Positions 27,389 through 37,355 of a stretch of 64,000 nucleotides of DNA are shown one piece after another. The stretch's first letter is position 1. Each line of letters begins with the position of its first letter. Source of the DNA: Aliiroseovarius sp. S1339 (GTDB lineage Bacteria > Pseudomonadota > Alphaproteobacteria > Rhodobacterales > Rhodobacteraceae); NCBI RefSeq assembly GCF_023195695.1, contig NZ_JALPQG010000008.1, positions 124,001-188,000 on the forward strand, read 5' to 3'. The notes under the pieces are model-generated. The model ran no database searches, was not told the origin of the DNA, and worked only from the letters and a program-made list of their open reading frames with translations. A program made the translations under genes and the position numbers.

Positions 27389-29028
27389 ACCAGACGCTCG
27401 ACCTCTTTCGCGGCGCGCACGAAGTCGGCGAACAGGGGGGCCGGGTCGAACGGTTTTGACTTCAGTTCAGGGTGGAACTGCACGCCGATGAACCACGGGT
27501 GGTCCTTCCATTCGACGATTTCAGGCAGGCGGCCATCGGGTGACATGCCCGAGAAGTGCAAACCGCACTCTTCCAACTGTTCGCGGTATTTGGTGTCGAC
27601 CTCATAGCGGTGACGGTGGCGTTCTTCGATGGTGGTCGTGCCATAGACCTCCGCCACCTTTGAGCCTTCCGCCAGCGTCGCGGTATAGGCACCCAGTCGC
27701 ATCGTGCCACCCTTGTCGTCGGACACATCGCGTTTCACCCGGTAATTGCCCTGCACCCATTCCTTCAGGTGATAAACAACTGGCGTGAAACGATTTTCAC
27801 CGGATTCATGATCGAATTCTTCGGACCCAGCATCCTTGATCCCGGCCACATTGCGCGCGGCTTCAACCACCGCCATTTGCATCCCAAGACAAATGCCCAG
27901 ATAGGGGATTTTGCGTTCGCGGGCGAATTGTGCGGCCTTGATCTTGCCTTCTGTGCCGCGTTCGCCAAAGCCGCCGGGCACTAGGATGGCGTGGAAACCA
28001 GCCAGATAGGGGGCGGGGTCTTCCTCCTCAAACAGCTCGGCGTCCACCCATTCCAGCTTCACTCGAACCCGGTTTGCCATGCCGCCATGCATCAAAGCCT
28101 CTTTGATCGACTTATAGGCATCCTCTAGCTGCGTGTATTTGCCAACGACCGCGACGCGCACTTCGCCTTCGGCGTTGTGAATGCGGTCTTCGACATCTTC
28201 CCAGCGACGCAGGTCGGGTTTGGGGGCGGGGGCGATCTGGAACGCATCCAGCACGGCCTGATCCAGACCGACATGGTGAAACGCCATCGGGGCCTCATAG
28301 ATCGACTTCAGGTCATAGGCCGGGATCACAGCGTCAAGGCGGACGTTACAAAACAGCGCGATCTTGGCGCGCTCTTTTTCCGGGATGTTGTGTTCGGCGC
28401 GGCAGACCAGCACATCCGGCGCGATGCCGATCGAGCGGAGTTCTTTTACCGAGTGCTGGGTGGGTTTCGTCTTCAACTCGCCCGATGCTGCAAGGAAGGG
28501 CAACAGCGTCAGGTGCATAAAGATACATTGGCCGCGCGGGCGTTCCTGACTGAATTGGCGGATGGCTTCAAAGAAGGGCAGGGCCTCGATATCGCCGACC
28601 GTGCCGCCGATTTCACACAGCATAAAATCGACCTCGTCATCGCCGATTTCAATGAAATCTTTGATTTCGTTGGTGACATGCGGGATCACCTGGATGGTTT
28701 TACCCAGATAGTCGCCGCGCCGTTCTTTTTCCAAAACGGTTGTGTAAATCCGGCCTGAACTGACCGAGTCCGTGTTGCGCGCCGCTACCCCGGTGAAACG
28801 CTCGTAATGGCCAAGATCCAGATCGGTTTCTGCACCGTCATCGGTAACAAACACTTCGCCATGTTCAAACGGGCTCATCGTGCCGGGGTCGACGTTCAGA
28901 TAGGGGTCAAGTTTGCGCATCCGCACTGAATACCCACGCGCCTGCAACAGCGCACCGAGGGCAGCGGCAGTCAGCCCTTTGCCCAAAGAAGAAACAACAC
29001 CACCGGTGATGAAAATGTAACGTGCCAT
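27385..29028 (-). CDS. pyrG: CTP synthase
   Basis: Makes CTP from UTP, ATP and glutamine (547 aa). The N-terminal synthetase domain starts [18 protein letters not shown], a P-loop-like segment; the C-terminal amidotransferase has GICLGMQ with the cysteine near residue 379 and the VQFHPE histidine near 516. The gene is downstream of secG on the same strand across a 311-bp gap rich in inverted repeats. Confidence 0.97.
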   Translation of the reverse strand: MARYIFITGGVVSSLGKGLTAAALGALLQARGYSVRMRKLDPYLNVDPGTMSPFEHGEVFVTDDGAETDLDLGHYERFTGVAARNTDSVSSGRIYTTVLEKERRGDYLGKTIQVIPHVTNEIKDFIEIGDDEVDFMLCEIGGTVGDIEALPFFEAIRQFSQERPRGQCIFMHLTLLPFLAASGELKTKPTQHSVKELRSIGIAPDVLVCRAEHNIPEKERAKIALFCNVRLDAVIPAYDLKSIYEAPMAFHHVGLDQAVLDAFQIAPAPKPDLRRWEDVEDRIHNAEGEVRVAVVGKYTQLEDAYKSIKEALMHGGMANRVRVKLEWVDAELFEEEDPAPYLAGFHAILVPGGFGERGTEGKIKAAQFARERKIPYLGICLGMQMAVVEAARNVAGIKDAGSEEFDHESGENRFTPVVYHLKEWVQGNYRVKRDVSDDKGGTMRLGAYTATLAEGSKVAEVYGTTTIEERHRHRYEVDTKYREQLEECGLHFSGMSPDGRLPEIVEWKDHPWFIGVQFHPELKSKPFDPAPLFADFVRAAKEVERLV

Positions 29029-29232
29029 GCGTCAGGCTGCCCCCGTGAAGTCGGCGCAAATGCGCCTTTGATTATTGGCTCTCGAACTCTGCAAATGGCC
29101 ATAAAAATGGCTCAAGCGAATCCGCTTTCCACGGGGTTAAAGAGATAACCGATTCCGATGCCCCGCGCAACAAGATCGCAAGATGATGGGGCGGATAATC
29201 TGCCCCTCCTCAAGGTATTGTGGGTATTAACG

Positions 29233-29273
29233 CGTTTCGAGATTAAGTTGTGACACAACTTGGTCTCGAAACG
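29233..29273. repeat. 41-bp near-perfect palindrome with CGTTTCGAGA arms
   Basis: The outer arms CGTTTCGAGA (29233-29242) and TCTCGAAACG (29264-29273) match exactly. The inner arms AAGTTGTG (29245-29252) and CACAACTT (29254-29261) also match exactly around one base; only two positions on each side are unpaired. It could be a double operator, a cruciform or a long RNA hairpin. Confidence 0.65.
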
Positions 29274-29297
29274 TTCACAACATCAGGAAGTTTTGAT

Positions 29298-29337
29298 CGT
29301 TTCGCGCCAAACCTGTTCGCAAGTTTTTCGCGAAACG
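29298..29337. repeat. Second CGTTTCG inverted repeat beside the secG stop
   Basis: CGTTTCGCG (29298-29306) and CGCGAAACG (29329-29337) are exact complements with a 22-nt spacer. They share the CGTTTCG core with the neighbouring palindrome, giving four copies within 105 bp, immediately after the secG stop. Confidence 0.55.
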
Positions 29338-29339
29338 CT

Positions 29340-29708
29340 TTAGTCCGCGCGGGGCGGGGTCAGGCTGTCATCTGCGCTGGTCGGCGGAAGCATATCTGTC
29401 ACGTCCGGCAGGGCGGGCGCGTCGCCCTCAGCCGCCGGGGCTTCAATGCCCAGCGTGTCGATAACCGAGCTGTCAGCCGAATTCTTCGCCGCAATAACCG
29501 TCAGCGTGATCGAGGTGCCAAGAAAGGCAATCGCAAAGACCCAGGTCAATTTGCCCAATGCCGTTGCGGCCCCGCGTGATGACATGACGCCACCACCACC
29601 ACCGCCGCCACCGATGCCCAGGCCGCCGCCCTCTGACCGTTGCAAAAGCACGATCCCGATCAGGCCAAGGGCCAGGATCAGGTGAATGACGAGGATGACG
29701 TTTTCCAT
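29340..29708 (-). CDS. secG: Preprotein translocase subunit SecG
   Basis: Small SecYEG component that helps SecA-driven export. Two membrane helices (about 3-20 and 52-74) flank the conserved [12 protein letters not shown] followed by a run of glycines (residues 28-40). A longer acidic, Pro-rich C-terminal tail to residue 122 is common in alphaproteobacteria. Divergent from purA across 198 bp. Confidence 0.93.
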   Translation of the reverse strand: MENVILVIHLILALGLIGIVLLQRSEGGGLGIGGGGGGGGVMSSRGAATALGKLTWVFAIAFLGTSITLTVIAAKNSADSSVIDTLGIEAPAAEGDAPALPDVTDMLPPTSADDSLTPPRAD

Positions 29709-29906
29709 AAGGGACGCTTCCGTGGCTGGAGGTTCGTTCGATCTGCGGGGCTATGTAGGGGAAAAGCGGAAGGGGTGCAAGAAGCGCTGGGCGCCCAATG
29801 TGCAATTGTGGTGCGCGATTGTCGTCCACATGCGGATTACGGGTTTCAAGCCGCGTCATGTGCAGCTATGACCAGTGCGGGTTTTCTTTGTGATAGGAAA
29901 AAGACC

Positions 29907-31202
29907 ATGGCCAATGTTGTCGTCGTAGGCGCCCAGTGGGGCGATGAAGGAAAAGGCAAGATCGTTGACTGGCTCAGCGAACGTGCCGATGTGATCGCGC
30001 GCTTTCAGGGCGGCCACAATGCGGGCCACACGCTCGTTGTGGAAGGCGAGGTTTACAAGCTGCACGCCCTGCCATCCGGCGTGGTGCGCGGCGGCAAGCT
30101 GTCGGTGATTGGCAATGGGGTCGTGCTGGACCCCTGGCACCTGTTGAACGAGATTGAGACGATCACCAAGCAAGGTGTCGTCATCTCGCCCGAGACGCTG
30201 ATGATTGCCGAAAACACGCCGCTGATCCTGCCGTTCCACGGTGAATTGGATCGCGCACGTGAAGAGGCGGCCAGCAAGGGCACCAAGATCGGCACCACCG
30301 GGCGCGGTATCGGCCCCTGCTATGAAGACAAGGTCGGTCGCCGTGCGATCCGTGTGGCCGATCTGGCTGACCACGCAACGCTTGAGGCCCGCGTCGACCG
30401 TGCGCTTCAGCATCACGACCCGCTGCGCAAAGGTCTGGGGATCGAAGCGATCGACCGCGACGCGCTGATTGCACTGTTGAAAGAGGTGGCACCGAAGATC
30501 CTGCGCTTCGCCGCGCCGGTCTGGAAAGTGCTCAACGAGAAACGCAAGGCGGGCAAGCGGATTCTGTTTGAAGGGGCGCAAGGCGCGCTTCTGGACATTG
30601 ACTTCGGCACCTATCCCTTTGTGACCTCGTCCAACGTGATCGCCGGGCAGGCGGCGACGGGCGTGGGCCTTGGCCCTGGCTCGATCGACTACGTGTTGGG
30701 CATCGTGAAGGCCTATACGACCCGCGTGGGTGAAGGCCCGTTCCCGACCGAACTTGACGACGCGGACGGCCAACGCCTTGGCGAACGCGGCCATGAATTT
30801 GGCACCACGACCGGGCGCAAGCGCCGCTGTGGTTGGTTCGACGCGGCCCTTGTGCGCCAAACCTGCGCCACCTCGGGTGTCTCGGGAATTTCGCTGACCA
30901 AGCTCGACGTTCTGGACGGGTTTGAGACGCTGAAAATCTGCGTGGGATATGAGCTGGACGGCAAGCGGATGGATTATCTGCCCACCGCCTCCGATCAACA
31001 GGCACGCTGCACGCCGATCTATGAAGAAATGCCCGGCTGGTCAGAAACGACCGAAGGCGCGCGCAGCTGGAATGATCTGCCTGCCAACGCGATCAAATAC
31101 GTGAAACGGGTGGAGGAACTGATCGACTGCCCGGTCGCTCTTTTGTCCACCAGCCCCGAACGGGACGATACGATTCTTGTCACCGACCCGTTTGCCGATT
31201 GA
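29907..31202 (+). CDS. purA: Adenylosuccinate synthetase
   Basis: First committed step from IMP to AMP (431 aa), using GTP and aspartate. The start at 29907 gives [20 protein letters not shown] with the GDEGKGK loop (12-18; Asp13) and GHNAGHT (catalytic His41); [13 protein letters not shown] and the C-terminal GTP-binding region are present. The frame is open upstream but without family similarity. A small membrane-protein gene follows 14 bp later. Confidence 0.97.
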   Translation: MANVVVVGAQWGDEGKGKIVDWLSERADVIARFQGGHNAGHTLVVEGEVYKLHALPSGVVRGGKLSVIGNGVVLDPWHLLNEIETITKQGVVISPETLMIAENTPLILPFHGELDRAREEAASKGTKIGTTGRGIGPCYEDKVGRRAIRVADLADHATLEARVDRALQHHDPLRKGLGIEAIDRDALIALLKEVAPKILRFAAPVWKVLNEKRKAGKRILFEGAQGALLDIDFGTYPFVTSSNVIAGQAATGVGLGPGSIDYVLGIVKAYTTRVGEGPFPTELDDADGQRLGERGHEFGTTTGRKRRCGWFDAALVRQTCATSGVSGISLTKLDVLDGFETLKICVGYELDGKRMDYLPTASDQQARCTPIYEEMPGWSETTEGARSWNDLPANAIKYVKRVEELIDCPVALLSTSPERDDTILVTDPFAD

Positions 31203-31216
31203 TCGGGCGCGGGTAA

Positions 31217-31480
31217 ATGGCATTGGGATACAAAGCACGTAAGCGATTGTCTTTGCTGGTTTTACTGGTGGGGCTGCCGCTTTACATCATCGTCGCTGTA
31301 TCGGTGGTCAACCTATTTGAGCGCCCACCGATCCTGCTGGAATTGCTGGTCTATATTGTACTCGGGTTCCTGTGGATGATCCCGCTGCGCAAAGTGTTTC
31401 TGGGGGTCGGGAAACCTGACCCGGACGCGGACCCCGACAGCTATCCGCATGACCCGGTAGACCCGAACAAGAAGAAGTAG
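31217..31480 (+). CDS. DUF2842 membrane protein
   Basis: 87-residue protein with two membrane helices (about 11-32 and 40-58) and a charged Pro/Asp-rich tail ending DPNKKK. It matches the alphaproteobacterial DUF2842 pattern ARKRLSLLVLLVGLPLYII and GFLWMIPLRKVFLGVGKPDPD. Function is unknown. It follows purA closely, so it is likely co-transcribed, and ends before a strong terminator. Confidence 0.88.
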   Translation: MALGYKARKRLSLLVLLVGLPLYIIVAVSVVNLFERPPILLELLVYIVLGFLWMIPLRKVFLGVGKPDPDADPDSYPHDPVDPNKKK

Positions 31481-31527
31481 GGTTGGAGGCAAGACGCACA
31501 GGACGATAGCTTCGAAGCTACAGACAT

Positions 31528-31560
31528 AAAAAACACGGCCAGAAAGAGGCCGTGTTTTTT
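31528..31560. terminator. Bidirectional intrinsic terminator
   Basis: AAAACACGGCC (31530-31540) pairs with GGCCGTGTTTT (31548-31558), with A- and T-runs outside. It separates the purA/DUF2842 unit from the convergent acidic-protein gene and can serve both. Confidence 0.88.
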
Positions 31561-31580
31561 CGTTTTCTTCTAAGAAAGAC

Positions 31581-33617
31581 TTAAGCCGTTTGGCGACCGC
31601 TTTCATCAGATTCGTCGCCTTCTGCCAAGGCATAGCGGCCCGGTGCGATTTTGCTGATGCGACCTGCACGCAGCAAACGACCGAAGGCGCGCAAGGCTTC
31701 TTCGCGCGATATGCCGCCATTCACATTCAGGCCAACCACCAGCCGCAACACATGCGGACGGCTGAATTGCGGCAGACCCTGCACTTTGGTCGCATAGGTG
31801 GCCGCAGCCTCCATCAGGCCGTTCATATCCGAGGCATCCGCACCGTTCACATAAGCCGCAAAGCCATCCTGCGACGGATCGGCGGATACGGCAGGACCGC
31901 TTGCATTCGCCCCATCAATCTGGGTCTGTCCAGCAACCGTTTCAGCTTTGCTGCCGGGTTTGCGGCTGACACGGCGCGGGCGCACGATGCGCACGGCCTT
32001 GTTCGACTTGGTTTCAACATCTGCGTCGTCACCAGCGTCATCGTCGTCATCAGCGCTATCAACGCGCTGCTCTGAAACCAGAACCAGCGGTGCCATCCGA
32101 AGCGAACTGCCTTTGGCCTCGGTGTTCTCGGGGCGCTTGGGGCGTACGGCGCGGGCCAAATCTTCGCGATAGGGGTCTTCTTCGTGCTCGTCAGTGTCAA
32201 TTTCACCGGCGTCTTCATCCGCGCGCTTGGCCTGAACCGCCGCCTTCAGATGCTCGATCGAGTTGCGACGGCGCGAGACCTCTTGGCTGTCCATCTTGTC
32301 ATTGGTTTCCGCCAGGATACGATTCAAAGTCTCGTCGCTTTGATCAGCACCACCTTGGTCAAACACCTGATCGCGACGTTCGCGACGGGCTTCGGTCTTA
32401 ACCTCATGGTCGATCATGTTCATCAGCGTCAGCGTCGAATGATCGTCGCCGTCTGCGTCGCCTTCGTCAGAGTCCGTTGTGTCGGCGGTTTCCGCGTCCA
32501 GAATGGTCGCGTCTTCCACAATTTTCGGAGTGACGGATAGTTCTTCGGTGCCGTCGTCGCGGCGCATCCGCTTGACGCGCACAACACGATTGACCGGTGT
32601 CAGGGTGGGGCCGGCTTCGTCGTCGAAGGTGTTTTCCAGCAGGTTGGTGACGCCGTCTTCCAATGTGCCGCCGGTGGCGTCTTCATCATCATAGTTGTCA
32701 TCAAAGCTGGCGGCGGCGTCGGTTTTACCGTCCTGCGCGTTCAACTGCGACAAGATCGCGTCAACGTCACCGTCGGTTTCTGCCTTTACACTGTCGTCAG
32801 CTGACAGAAGCAGCGGGCCGCCCTTAGTATTGTCTTCTTCCTGCTCGGCGTCGACTACATCAGTGGCACCGGGGTCTTCATCAGCCAGAGCGACCTCTGG
32901 CTGGTCCTGCTGATCGTCGGTTGGCACCTCATCAGGTTGAACAATAACCTCAGCAACCTCAGCGTCGTGGCTTTCTGCTGCCGCCAAGTCTGTTTCGCCA
33001 TTGCCTGTTTCATAGAACGGCTCGGTATCCGGGTCGTCAGAAAAACTGTCCAAGTCGGTGACGTCTGCGGCCGCACGAATCCGGTCCAGTTTTTCTTGTG
33101 CGCTTTCTACCTCGACATCGTCAGTCACGACTGCTGCGACGTCTGCTTCGGTTTTCTCGGCTTGGACAGCGGCTTCAACTGGGGCTTCGGCTGCGACTTC
33201 TGCAGCAGGGGCGTCTTCAGCAGGGGCCGATTCGGGCTCTGCGATCTCGGCTGTCTTCTCTTCTTCAATCTCGTCGGCTGGCTGATCGGCCGTGTCGTCT
33301 TCCAAAAGCGCGTTTCCCGCCACCAGCGTTGCGCCGGTTTTGGTCACAGCCGTCAGGGCAGAGTCTTCCTGACGCAGAACCACGCCATCCTCTTCCACAC
33401 GCGCCTCGACCCGTTTTTGCACTTCGCGTTCGGCGATTCGGTGCAGGACTTCGGCATCGGGGGTTGGGGGTTCAGCGCCAAAATAACGGTCATCTGCCGC
33501 CAGATCACGGAAATACTCCGCAATGGATTTCATTGTCCCAAATGGCTCGTCGAATCCTTCAAGCGTGCACGAAAAGGTGCCATAGGAAACAGTGAGGATT
33601 TTGCTGTTACTCACCAT
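31581..33617 (-). CDS. Large acidic protein of unknown function
   Basis: 678-residue protein with three parts. The N-terminal domain (1-75, [40 protein letters not shown]) looks conserved and folded. A long Asp/Glu/Ala-rich low-complexity middle (about 90-560) contains coiled patches such as [20 protein letters not shown]. The C-terminal domain (about 600-670, [40 protein letters not shown]) resembles a winged helix. No signal peptide or membrane segment is seen. No CheA histidine-kinase motifs are present, although relatives are sometimes so named. Function unknown. Confidence 0.82.
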   Translation of the reverse strand: MVSNSKILTVSYGTFSCTLEGFDEPFGTMKSIAEYFRDLAADDRYFGAEPPTPDAEVLHRIAEREVQKRVEARVEEDGVVLRQEDSALTAVTKTGATLVAGNALLEDDTADQPADEIEEEKTAEIAEPESAPAEDAPAAEVAAEAPVEAAVQAEKTEADVAAVVTDDVEVESAQEKLDRIRAAADVTDLDSFSDDPDTEPFYETGNGETDLAAAESHDAEVAEVIVQPDEVPTDDQQDQPEVALADEDPGATDVVDAEQEEDNTKGGPLLLSADDSVKAETDGDVDAILSQLNAQDGKTDAAASFDDNYDDEDATGGTLEDGVTNLLENTFDDEAGPTLTPVNRVVRVKRMRRDDGTEELSVTPKIVEDATILDAETADTTDSDEGDADGDDHSTLTLMNMIDHEVKTEARRERRDQVFDQGGADQSDETLNRILAETNDKMDSQEVSRRRNSIEHLKAAVQAKRADEDAGEIDTDEHEEDPYREDLARAVRPKRPENTEAKGSSLRMAPLVLVSEQRVDSADDDDDAGDDADVETKSNKAVRIVRPRRVSRKPGSKAETVAGQTQIDGANASGPAVSADPSQDGFAAYVNGADASDMNGLMEAAATYATKVQGLPQFSRPHVLRLVVGLNVNGGISREEALRAFGRLLRAGRISKIAPGRYALAEGDESDESGRQTA

Positions 33618-33753
33618 GGATAACTCACTTTCTCCTCCGAAACTGCACAGGTATACAGACTGTACATGGTTCCGGGAACTTAAACAAAACCGCTAAAAAA
33701 TCACGGTATTTTTCCGGACAAATCCGTTCTTAAAGGCAGATTGGGAGACAATT

Positions 33754-34431
33754 GTGTCCATAATGAGATATTTTCGTCAATTTTCCTACAATGTGACCTT
33801 GTTGGGCGGAGGTGCGGTGAATCCCGATATTCTTTCACAGTGCGTGGACCTTGCGCCAGAGCTTGTCGCCGCCGATGGCGGGGCGGATCAGGCGCTGGAA
33901 TTGGGGCATGTTCCAGTGGCGGTTGCGGGCGATATGGATTCTGTTTCTGCCCATGCGCGTGAAACAATCGGCGCGGATCGCTTTGTCGAGACGCCGGACC
34001 AGAATCGCACCGATTTTCACAAGACGCTAGATCTGATCGACGCGCCGGTAGTGCTGGGTGTTGGGTTCATGGGAAAACGGCTGGACCATGAATTGGCGTG
34101 CTACAACACGCTGGTACGCATGCCTGAAAAGCGCGTCATCTTGGTGGGCGAGGTCGACATCTGCTTCCATTTGAACGGCGAACTCAAGATGGCGTTGCCG
34201 GTTGGCACACGGTTTTCACTGTTTCCAATGGCGAGGGTGAATGTGCGCGCAACCGGGTTGGTCTGGCCGGTTGAGGATCTGGAAATGTCGCCTTGGGGTA
34301 TGATCGGCACATCGAATGAAACGAATGCCCCGAACGTCAACATAAAGGTGGACGGACCGGGGCTGTTGGTGATCCTTCCCCGCGCGCATTTAACCGATGC
34401 CATTGCGGCTTTGACCCCGCCCAAAGCTTAG
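33754..34431 (+). CDS. Thiamine diphosphokinase
   Basis: Transfers pyrophosphate from ATP to thiamine, making the TPP cofactor (225 aa). Motifs are VTLLGGGAVN near the start, VAADGGADQAL, VAGDMDSVS and the signature DQNRTDFHKTL near residue 86, with ATGLVWPVEDL in the C-terminal TPP-binding domain. GTG at 33754 is preferred, since GGGAG (33743-33747) is 6 nt upstream; ATG 33763 is the alternative. It converges on sdaA with a 4-base overlap of stops. Confidence 0.9.
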   Translation: MSIMRYFRQFSYNVTLLGGGAVNPDILSQCVDLAPELVAADGGADQALELGHVPVAVAGDMDSVSAHARETIGADRFVETPDQNRTDFHKTLDLIDAPVVLGVGFMGKRLDHELACYNTLVRMPEKRVILVGEVDICFHLNGELKMALPVGTRFSLFPMARVNVRATGLVWPVEDLEMSPWGMIGTSNETNAPNVNIKVDGPGLLVILPRAHLTDAIAALTPPKA

Positions 34432-35807
34432 CAGTTTGGCACGTTCACGGCCAAACCACCCAAAGACGTCTCCTTATACTTTTCCGACATATCCTGTCCG
34501 GTCTCGAACATCGTCTTGATGCAGGCGTCCAGCGGAACAAGATGCGTTCCATCTCCGCGCAGCGCCAGTGACGCGGCAGACACGGCCTTGATCGCGCCCA
34601 ACCCATTGCGTTCGATGCACGGCACCTGCACCAGCCCGCGCACCGGGTCGCAAGTCAGGCCCAAGTGGTGTTCCAGTGCGATCTCGGCGGCGTTTTCGAT
34701 CTGCATAGGGGTGCCGCCCATGACGGCACACAGCCCGGCGGCGGCCATGGCGCTGGCCGATCCAACCTCGGCCTGACAGCCGGCTTCGGCCCCCGAGATC
34801 GAAGCGTTGTGTTTGACGATCCCGCCAATCGCGGCGGCGGTCAGCAGAAATTCGTGAACCCGTGATGGAGCCGCGCCGGGCACGTGGTGCAACCAATAGC
34901 GCACCACCGCTGGCAGCACGCCCGCCGCGCCATTGGTCGGGCTGGTCACGACTTGCCCCCCGGCGGCGTTTTCTTCGTTCACCGCCATCGCATAGACGCT
35001 CATCCAATCGTTGATGATGTGCGGGGCGGACAGGTTCATCCCCTGTTCGGCCATCAGGCTGTTGTGGATCGCCATCGCACGGCGGCGCACCAAAAGGCCG
35101 CCCGGCAGAATGCCGTCCTGGGACAGGCCACGGTCGATGCAGTTGTTCATCACCTCCCAAATCCGGTCCAACCCTTCTGCCAGCTCGTTCGGGCTTCTAT
35201 GTTCCAACTCATTGGCGCGCTTCATTTCGGCGATGGATTTGCCGGAGGTCTTGGCCATCTCAAGCATCTGTACGGCCGAATCGAACGGGTAGGGGTGGAT
35301 TTTTGCGTCACGCGCATCCAGCACAGCTTCGCTGGCTTGTTCAGCTTCGGTCACCACAAAGCCGCCACCGATGGAATAATATGTTTCGCGCACCACCACG
35401 TCGCCTTGCGCGTCCGTGGCCATCAACTGCATCCCATTGGCATGGCCGGGCAGGGGTGTTTCGTAGTTGAAGATCAGGTCGGTTTTCGGAGCAAAGGCAA
35501 GCGGCCCCAGCCCTTCGGGGTTAACGGTGCCGGTGCGCGCGATCTCGGCCAATGTGGCCTCGGCTTTGGTATGGTCGTAGCTTTCGGGCAGGAACCCGGC
35601 CAGACCAAGGATGGTTGCGCGGTCGGTCGCGTGGCCGACCCCGGTGAACGCCAGCGATCCATGCAGCGAAGCCTGAAGGCCGACAACCTTGAAAGGCTGC
35701 GCGCGCAGGTGATCAAGGAAGCGCCCAGCAGCCACCATCGGCCCCATCGTGTGGGACGAACTGGGGCCTACCCCAACTTTGAACATGTCGAAAACGGACA
35801 GGAACAT
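34428..35807 (-). CDS. sdaA: L-serine ammonia-lyase (iron-sulphur type)
   Basis: Deaminates L-serine to pyruvate using a [4Fe-4S] cluster (459 aa). N-terminal [12 protein letters not shown] is the substrate-binding signature. Cluster cysteines are Cys344 ([10 protein letters not shown]), Cys386 (GLTCDPVRG) and Cys397 (VPCIERN). The last residue is Cys459, matching the autoinhibitory C-terminal cysteine known in the Legionella enzyme, where it occupies the cluster until substrate binds. Single-chain type II architecture. Confidence 0.96.
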   Translation of the reverse strand: MFLSVFDMFKVGVGPSSSHTMGPMVAAGRFLDHLRAQPFKVVGLQASLHGSLAFTGVGHATDRATILGLAGFLPESYDHTKAEATLAEIARTGTVNPEGLGPLAFAPKTDLIFNYETPLPGHANGMQLMATDAQGDVVVRETYYSIGGGFVVTEAEQASEAVLDARDAKIHPYPFDSAVQMLEMAKTSGKSIAEMKRANELEHRSPNELAEGLDRIWEVMNNCIDRGLSQDGILPGGLLVRRRAMAIHNSLMAEQGMNLSAPHIINDWMSVYAMAVNEENAAGGQVVTSPTNGAAGVLPAVVRYWLHHVPGAAPSRVHEFLLTAAAIGGIVKHNASISGAEAGCQAEVGSASAMAAAGLCAVMGGTPMQIENAAEIALEHHLGLTCDPVRGLVQVPCIERNGLGAIKAVSAASLALRGDGTHLVPLDACIKTMFETGQDMSEKYKETSLGGLAVNVPNC

Positions 35808-35888
35808 GATGACCTCGCGCAGTAAGTTGTTCGGACTACAGTTATCATTCCCGGCCGTAATGTCCGCGCGAAAACGACGCTTTTTGGG

Positions 35889-36242
35889 TCAGTCCGGCCG
35901 GGTCAACACAAATGCGGCCCCAGCGCCCATCAAAATGCCCTGTGCCAGCAAGACCCAGACCGGCGCGCCAAGGATCAAGGACACGATGAAAACCAGCGAC
36001 ATCATCGACACGGCCAGCGTTTTCGCCCGTCGTGAAATCGCGCCGCGCTCTTCCCAATCCTGAATGGCGGGGCCGAAATGGGCGTGGTCAATCAACCATG
36101 CGCGCGCTTTGGGACTGCCTTTACCAAAAGCGAACGCCGCGACCAGCAGGAAAGGTGTGGTGGGCAGGACCGGCAGGATGACACCTAACAGCCCCAAAGC
36201 CACCGCGCCCCAACCCAAGGCGATATAAAAATATCTGCTCAT
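35889..36242 (-). CDS. DUF454 (YbaN-type) membrane protein
   Basis: 117-residue inner-membrane protein with the DUF454 pattern LGWGAVALGLLGVILPVLPTTPFLLVAAFAFGKGSP at the start, WEERGAISRRAKTLAVSMM near 63 and a hydrophobic C-terminus. There are about three membrane helices. Function unknown. It sits alone, divergent from rpiA. Confidence 0.9.
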   Translation of the reverse strand: MSRYFYIALGWGAVALGLLGVILPVLPTTPFLLVAAFAFGKGSPKARAWLIDHAHFGPAIQDWEERGAISRRAKTLAVSMMSLVFIVSLILGAPVWVLLAQGILMGAGAAFVLTRPD

Positions 36243-36425
36243 TGATCTTCGCGATCCTTGCGGGTCTTTCGTTGCGCCAGCTTTGGGCGAAGCGGTCAGG
36301 ATTGTCCACCCAAGCGCCGCGTGCGCGAAATTCAGCGACGCGCGGCGTTAGCCCCTCGCCACCTTGTCTGATGCGTTTTATAACACGCTGGACTCACAAC
36401 ATGCGCCACAAGGGGAATCGCTGCC

Positions 36426-37208
36426 ATGTCCGGAGAACTCTCACCCATCGACACCGCCAAATTCGTCGCCGCCAAACGCGCGGTCCAGTATGTCGAGGAT
36501 GGCATGCGCGTGGGGTTGGGCACCGGATCAACCGCCGCCTGGATGGTGCGTTGCCTGGGCGAACGGGTCCGCACCGAGGGGCTGAAGATTACCGGCGTGC
36601 CAACCAGCACCCGCACCGCCGAACTGGCGCGTCAGGTGGGGATTGAGGTGACGACGCTGGATGACGCCAAGTGGCTGGATCTGACCATTGATGGTACCGA
36701 TGAATATGACCCTGACCTGTGCCTGATCAAAGGCGGCGGTGGTGCGCATTTGCAAGAAAAGGTCGTCGCCACGGCGTCAGACCGTATGGTGGTGATCGCC
36801 GATCCAACCAAAGCCGTTGATATGCTGGGGGCATTTCCGCTGCCGATCGAAGTGATTCCGTTCGGCCTTCAAACCACCAAAGGGCTGGTCGAGGAATTGC
36901 TGGGCGCGATGGACGTTCTGGGCGCCGACGCGATCCTGCGCGAAAGTGGCGGGGTGCCGTTTGTGACGGACGAGGGCAACCACATTATCGACCTGCATCT
37001 GAAACGCATCAACGATCCGCGCAAGCTGTCGATGGTGCTTAATCAAGTGCCGGGCGTCGTGGAAAACGGGTTGTTCATCGACATCTGCGATGCGGTCGTG
37101 ATCGGCCACGGCGATGGCCGGGTCGAGGTGATCGACATCAACGAAGGCACCCACGAAGAAGAACGGATCGAGTTTGCCGACAGCGGCAATATCTTCGCCG
37201 ATATTTGA
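36426..37208 (+). CDS. rpiA: Ribose-5-phosphate isomerase A
   Basis: Interconverts ribose 5-phosphate and ribulose 5-phosphate in the pentose phosphate pathway (260 aa). Motifs: VGLGTGSTAAWMVRCL near residue 31, DGTDEYDPDLCLIKGGGGA near 92 with the catalytic acid and lysine, and KVVATASDRMVVIADPTK. The C-terminal 20 residues (NEGTHEEERIEFADSGN) extend past the usual end. Glutathione reductase follows 147 bp downstream. Confidence 0.96.
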   Translation: MSGELSPIDTAKFVAAKRAVQYVEDGMRVGLGTGSTAAWMVRCLGERVRTEGLKITGVPTSTRTAELARQVGIEVTTLDDAKWLDLTIDGTDEYDPDLCLIKGGGGAHLQEKVVATASDRMVVIADPTKAVDMLGAFPLPIEVIPFGLQTTKGLVEELLGAMDVLGADAILRESGGVPFVTDEGNHIIDLHLKRINDPRKLSMVLNQVPGVVENGLFIDICDAVVIGHGDGRVEVIDINEGTHEEERIEFADSGNIFADI

Positions 37209-37355
37209 TCCAAACTGCGCCCGTATCTGGCGCGCGCAATCGTGAACCATGTGACATCGCAGGCACTGGAAAACCTCTGGGGAAACTCATAGCTTCCAGC
37301 GGACGATGAATTGCGCCCCGGGGTTCGGTCCCATGGGCAGAAAAGGCGGATGGAT

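Larger units (their letters stand above)
29029..29339. other. 311-bp intergenic region between secG and pyrG
   Basis: There is no supported gene. It contains two inverted-repeat pairs built on CGTTTCG, described separately, and presumably the pyrG promoter nearer 29029-29200. The spacing between two co-oriented genes is unusually wide for this window. Confidence 0.6.

Noticed and set aside
31581-33617. Chemotaxis kinase CheA
   Set aside because: No histidine-containing phosphotransfer, ATPase or CheW-like domain motifs are visible.
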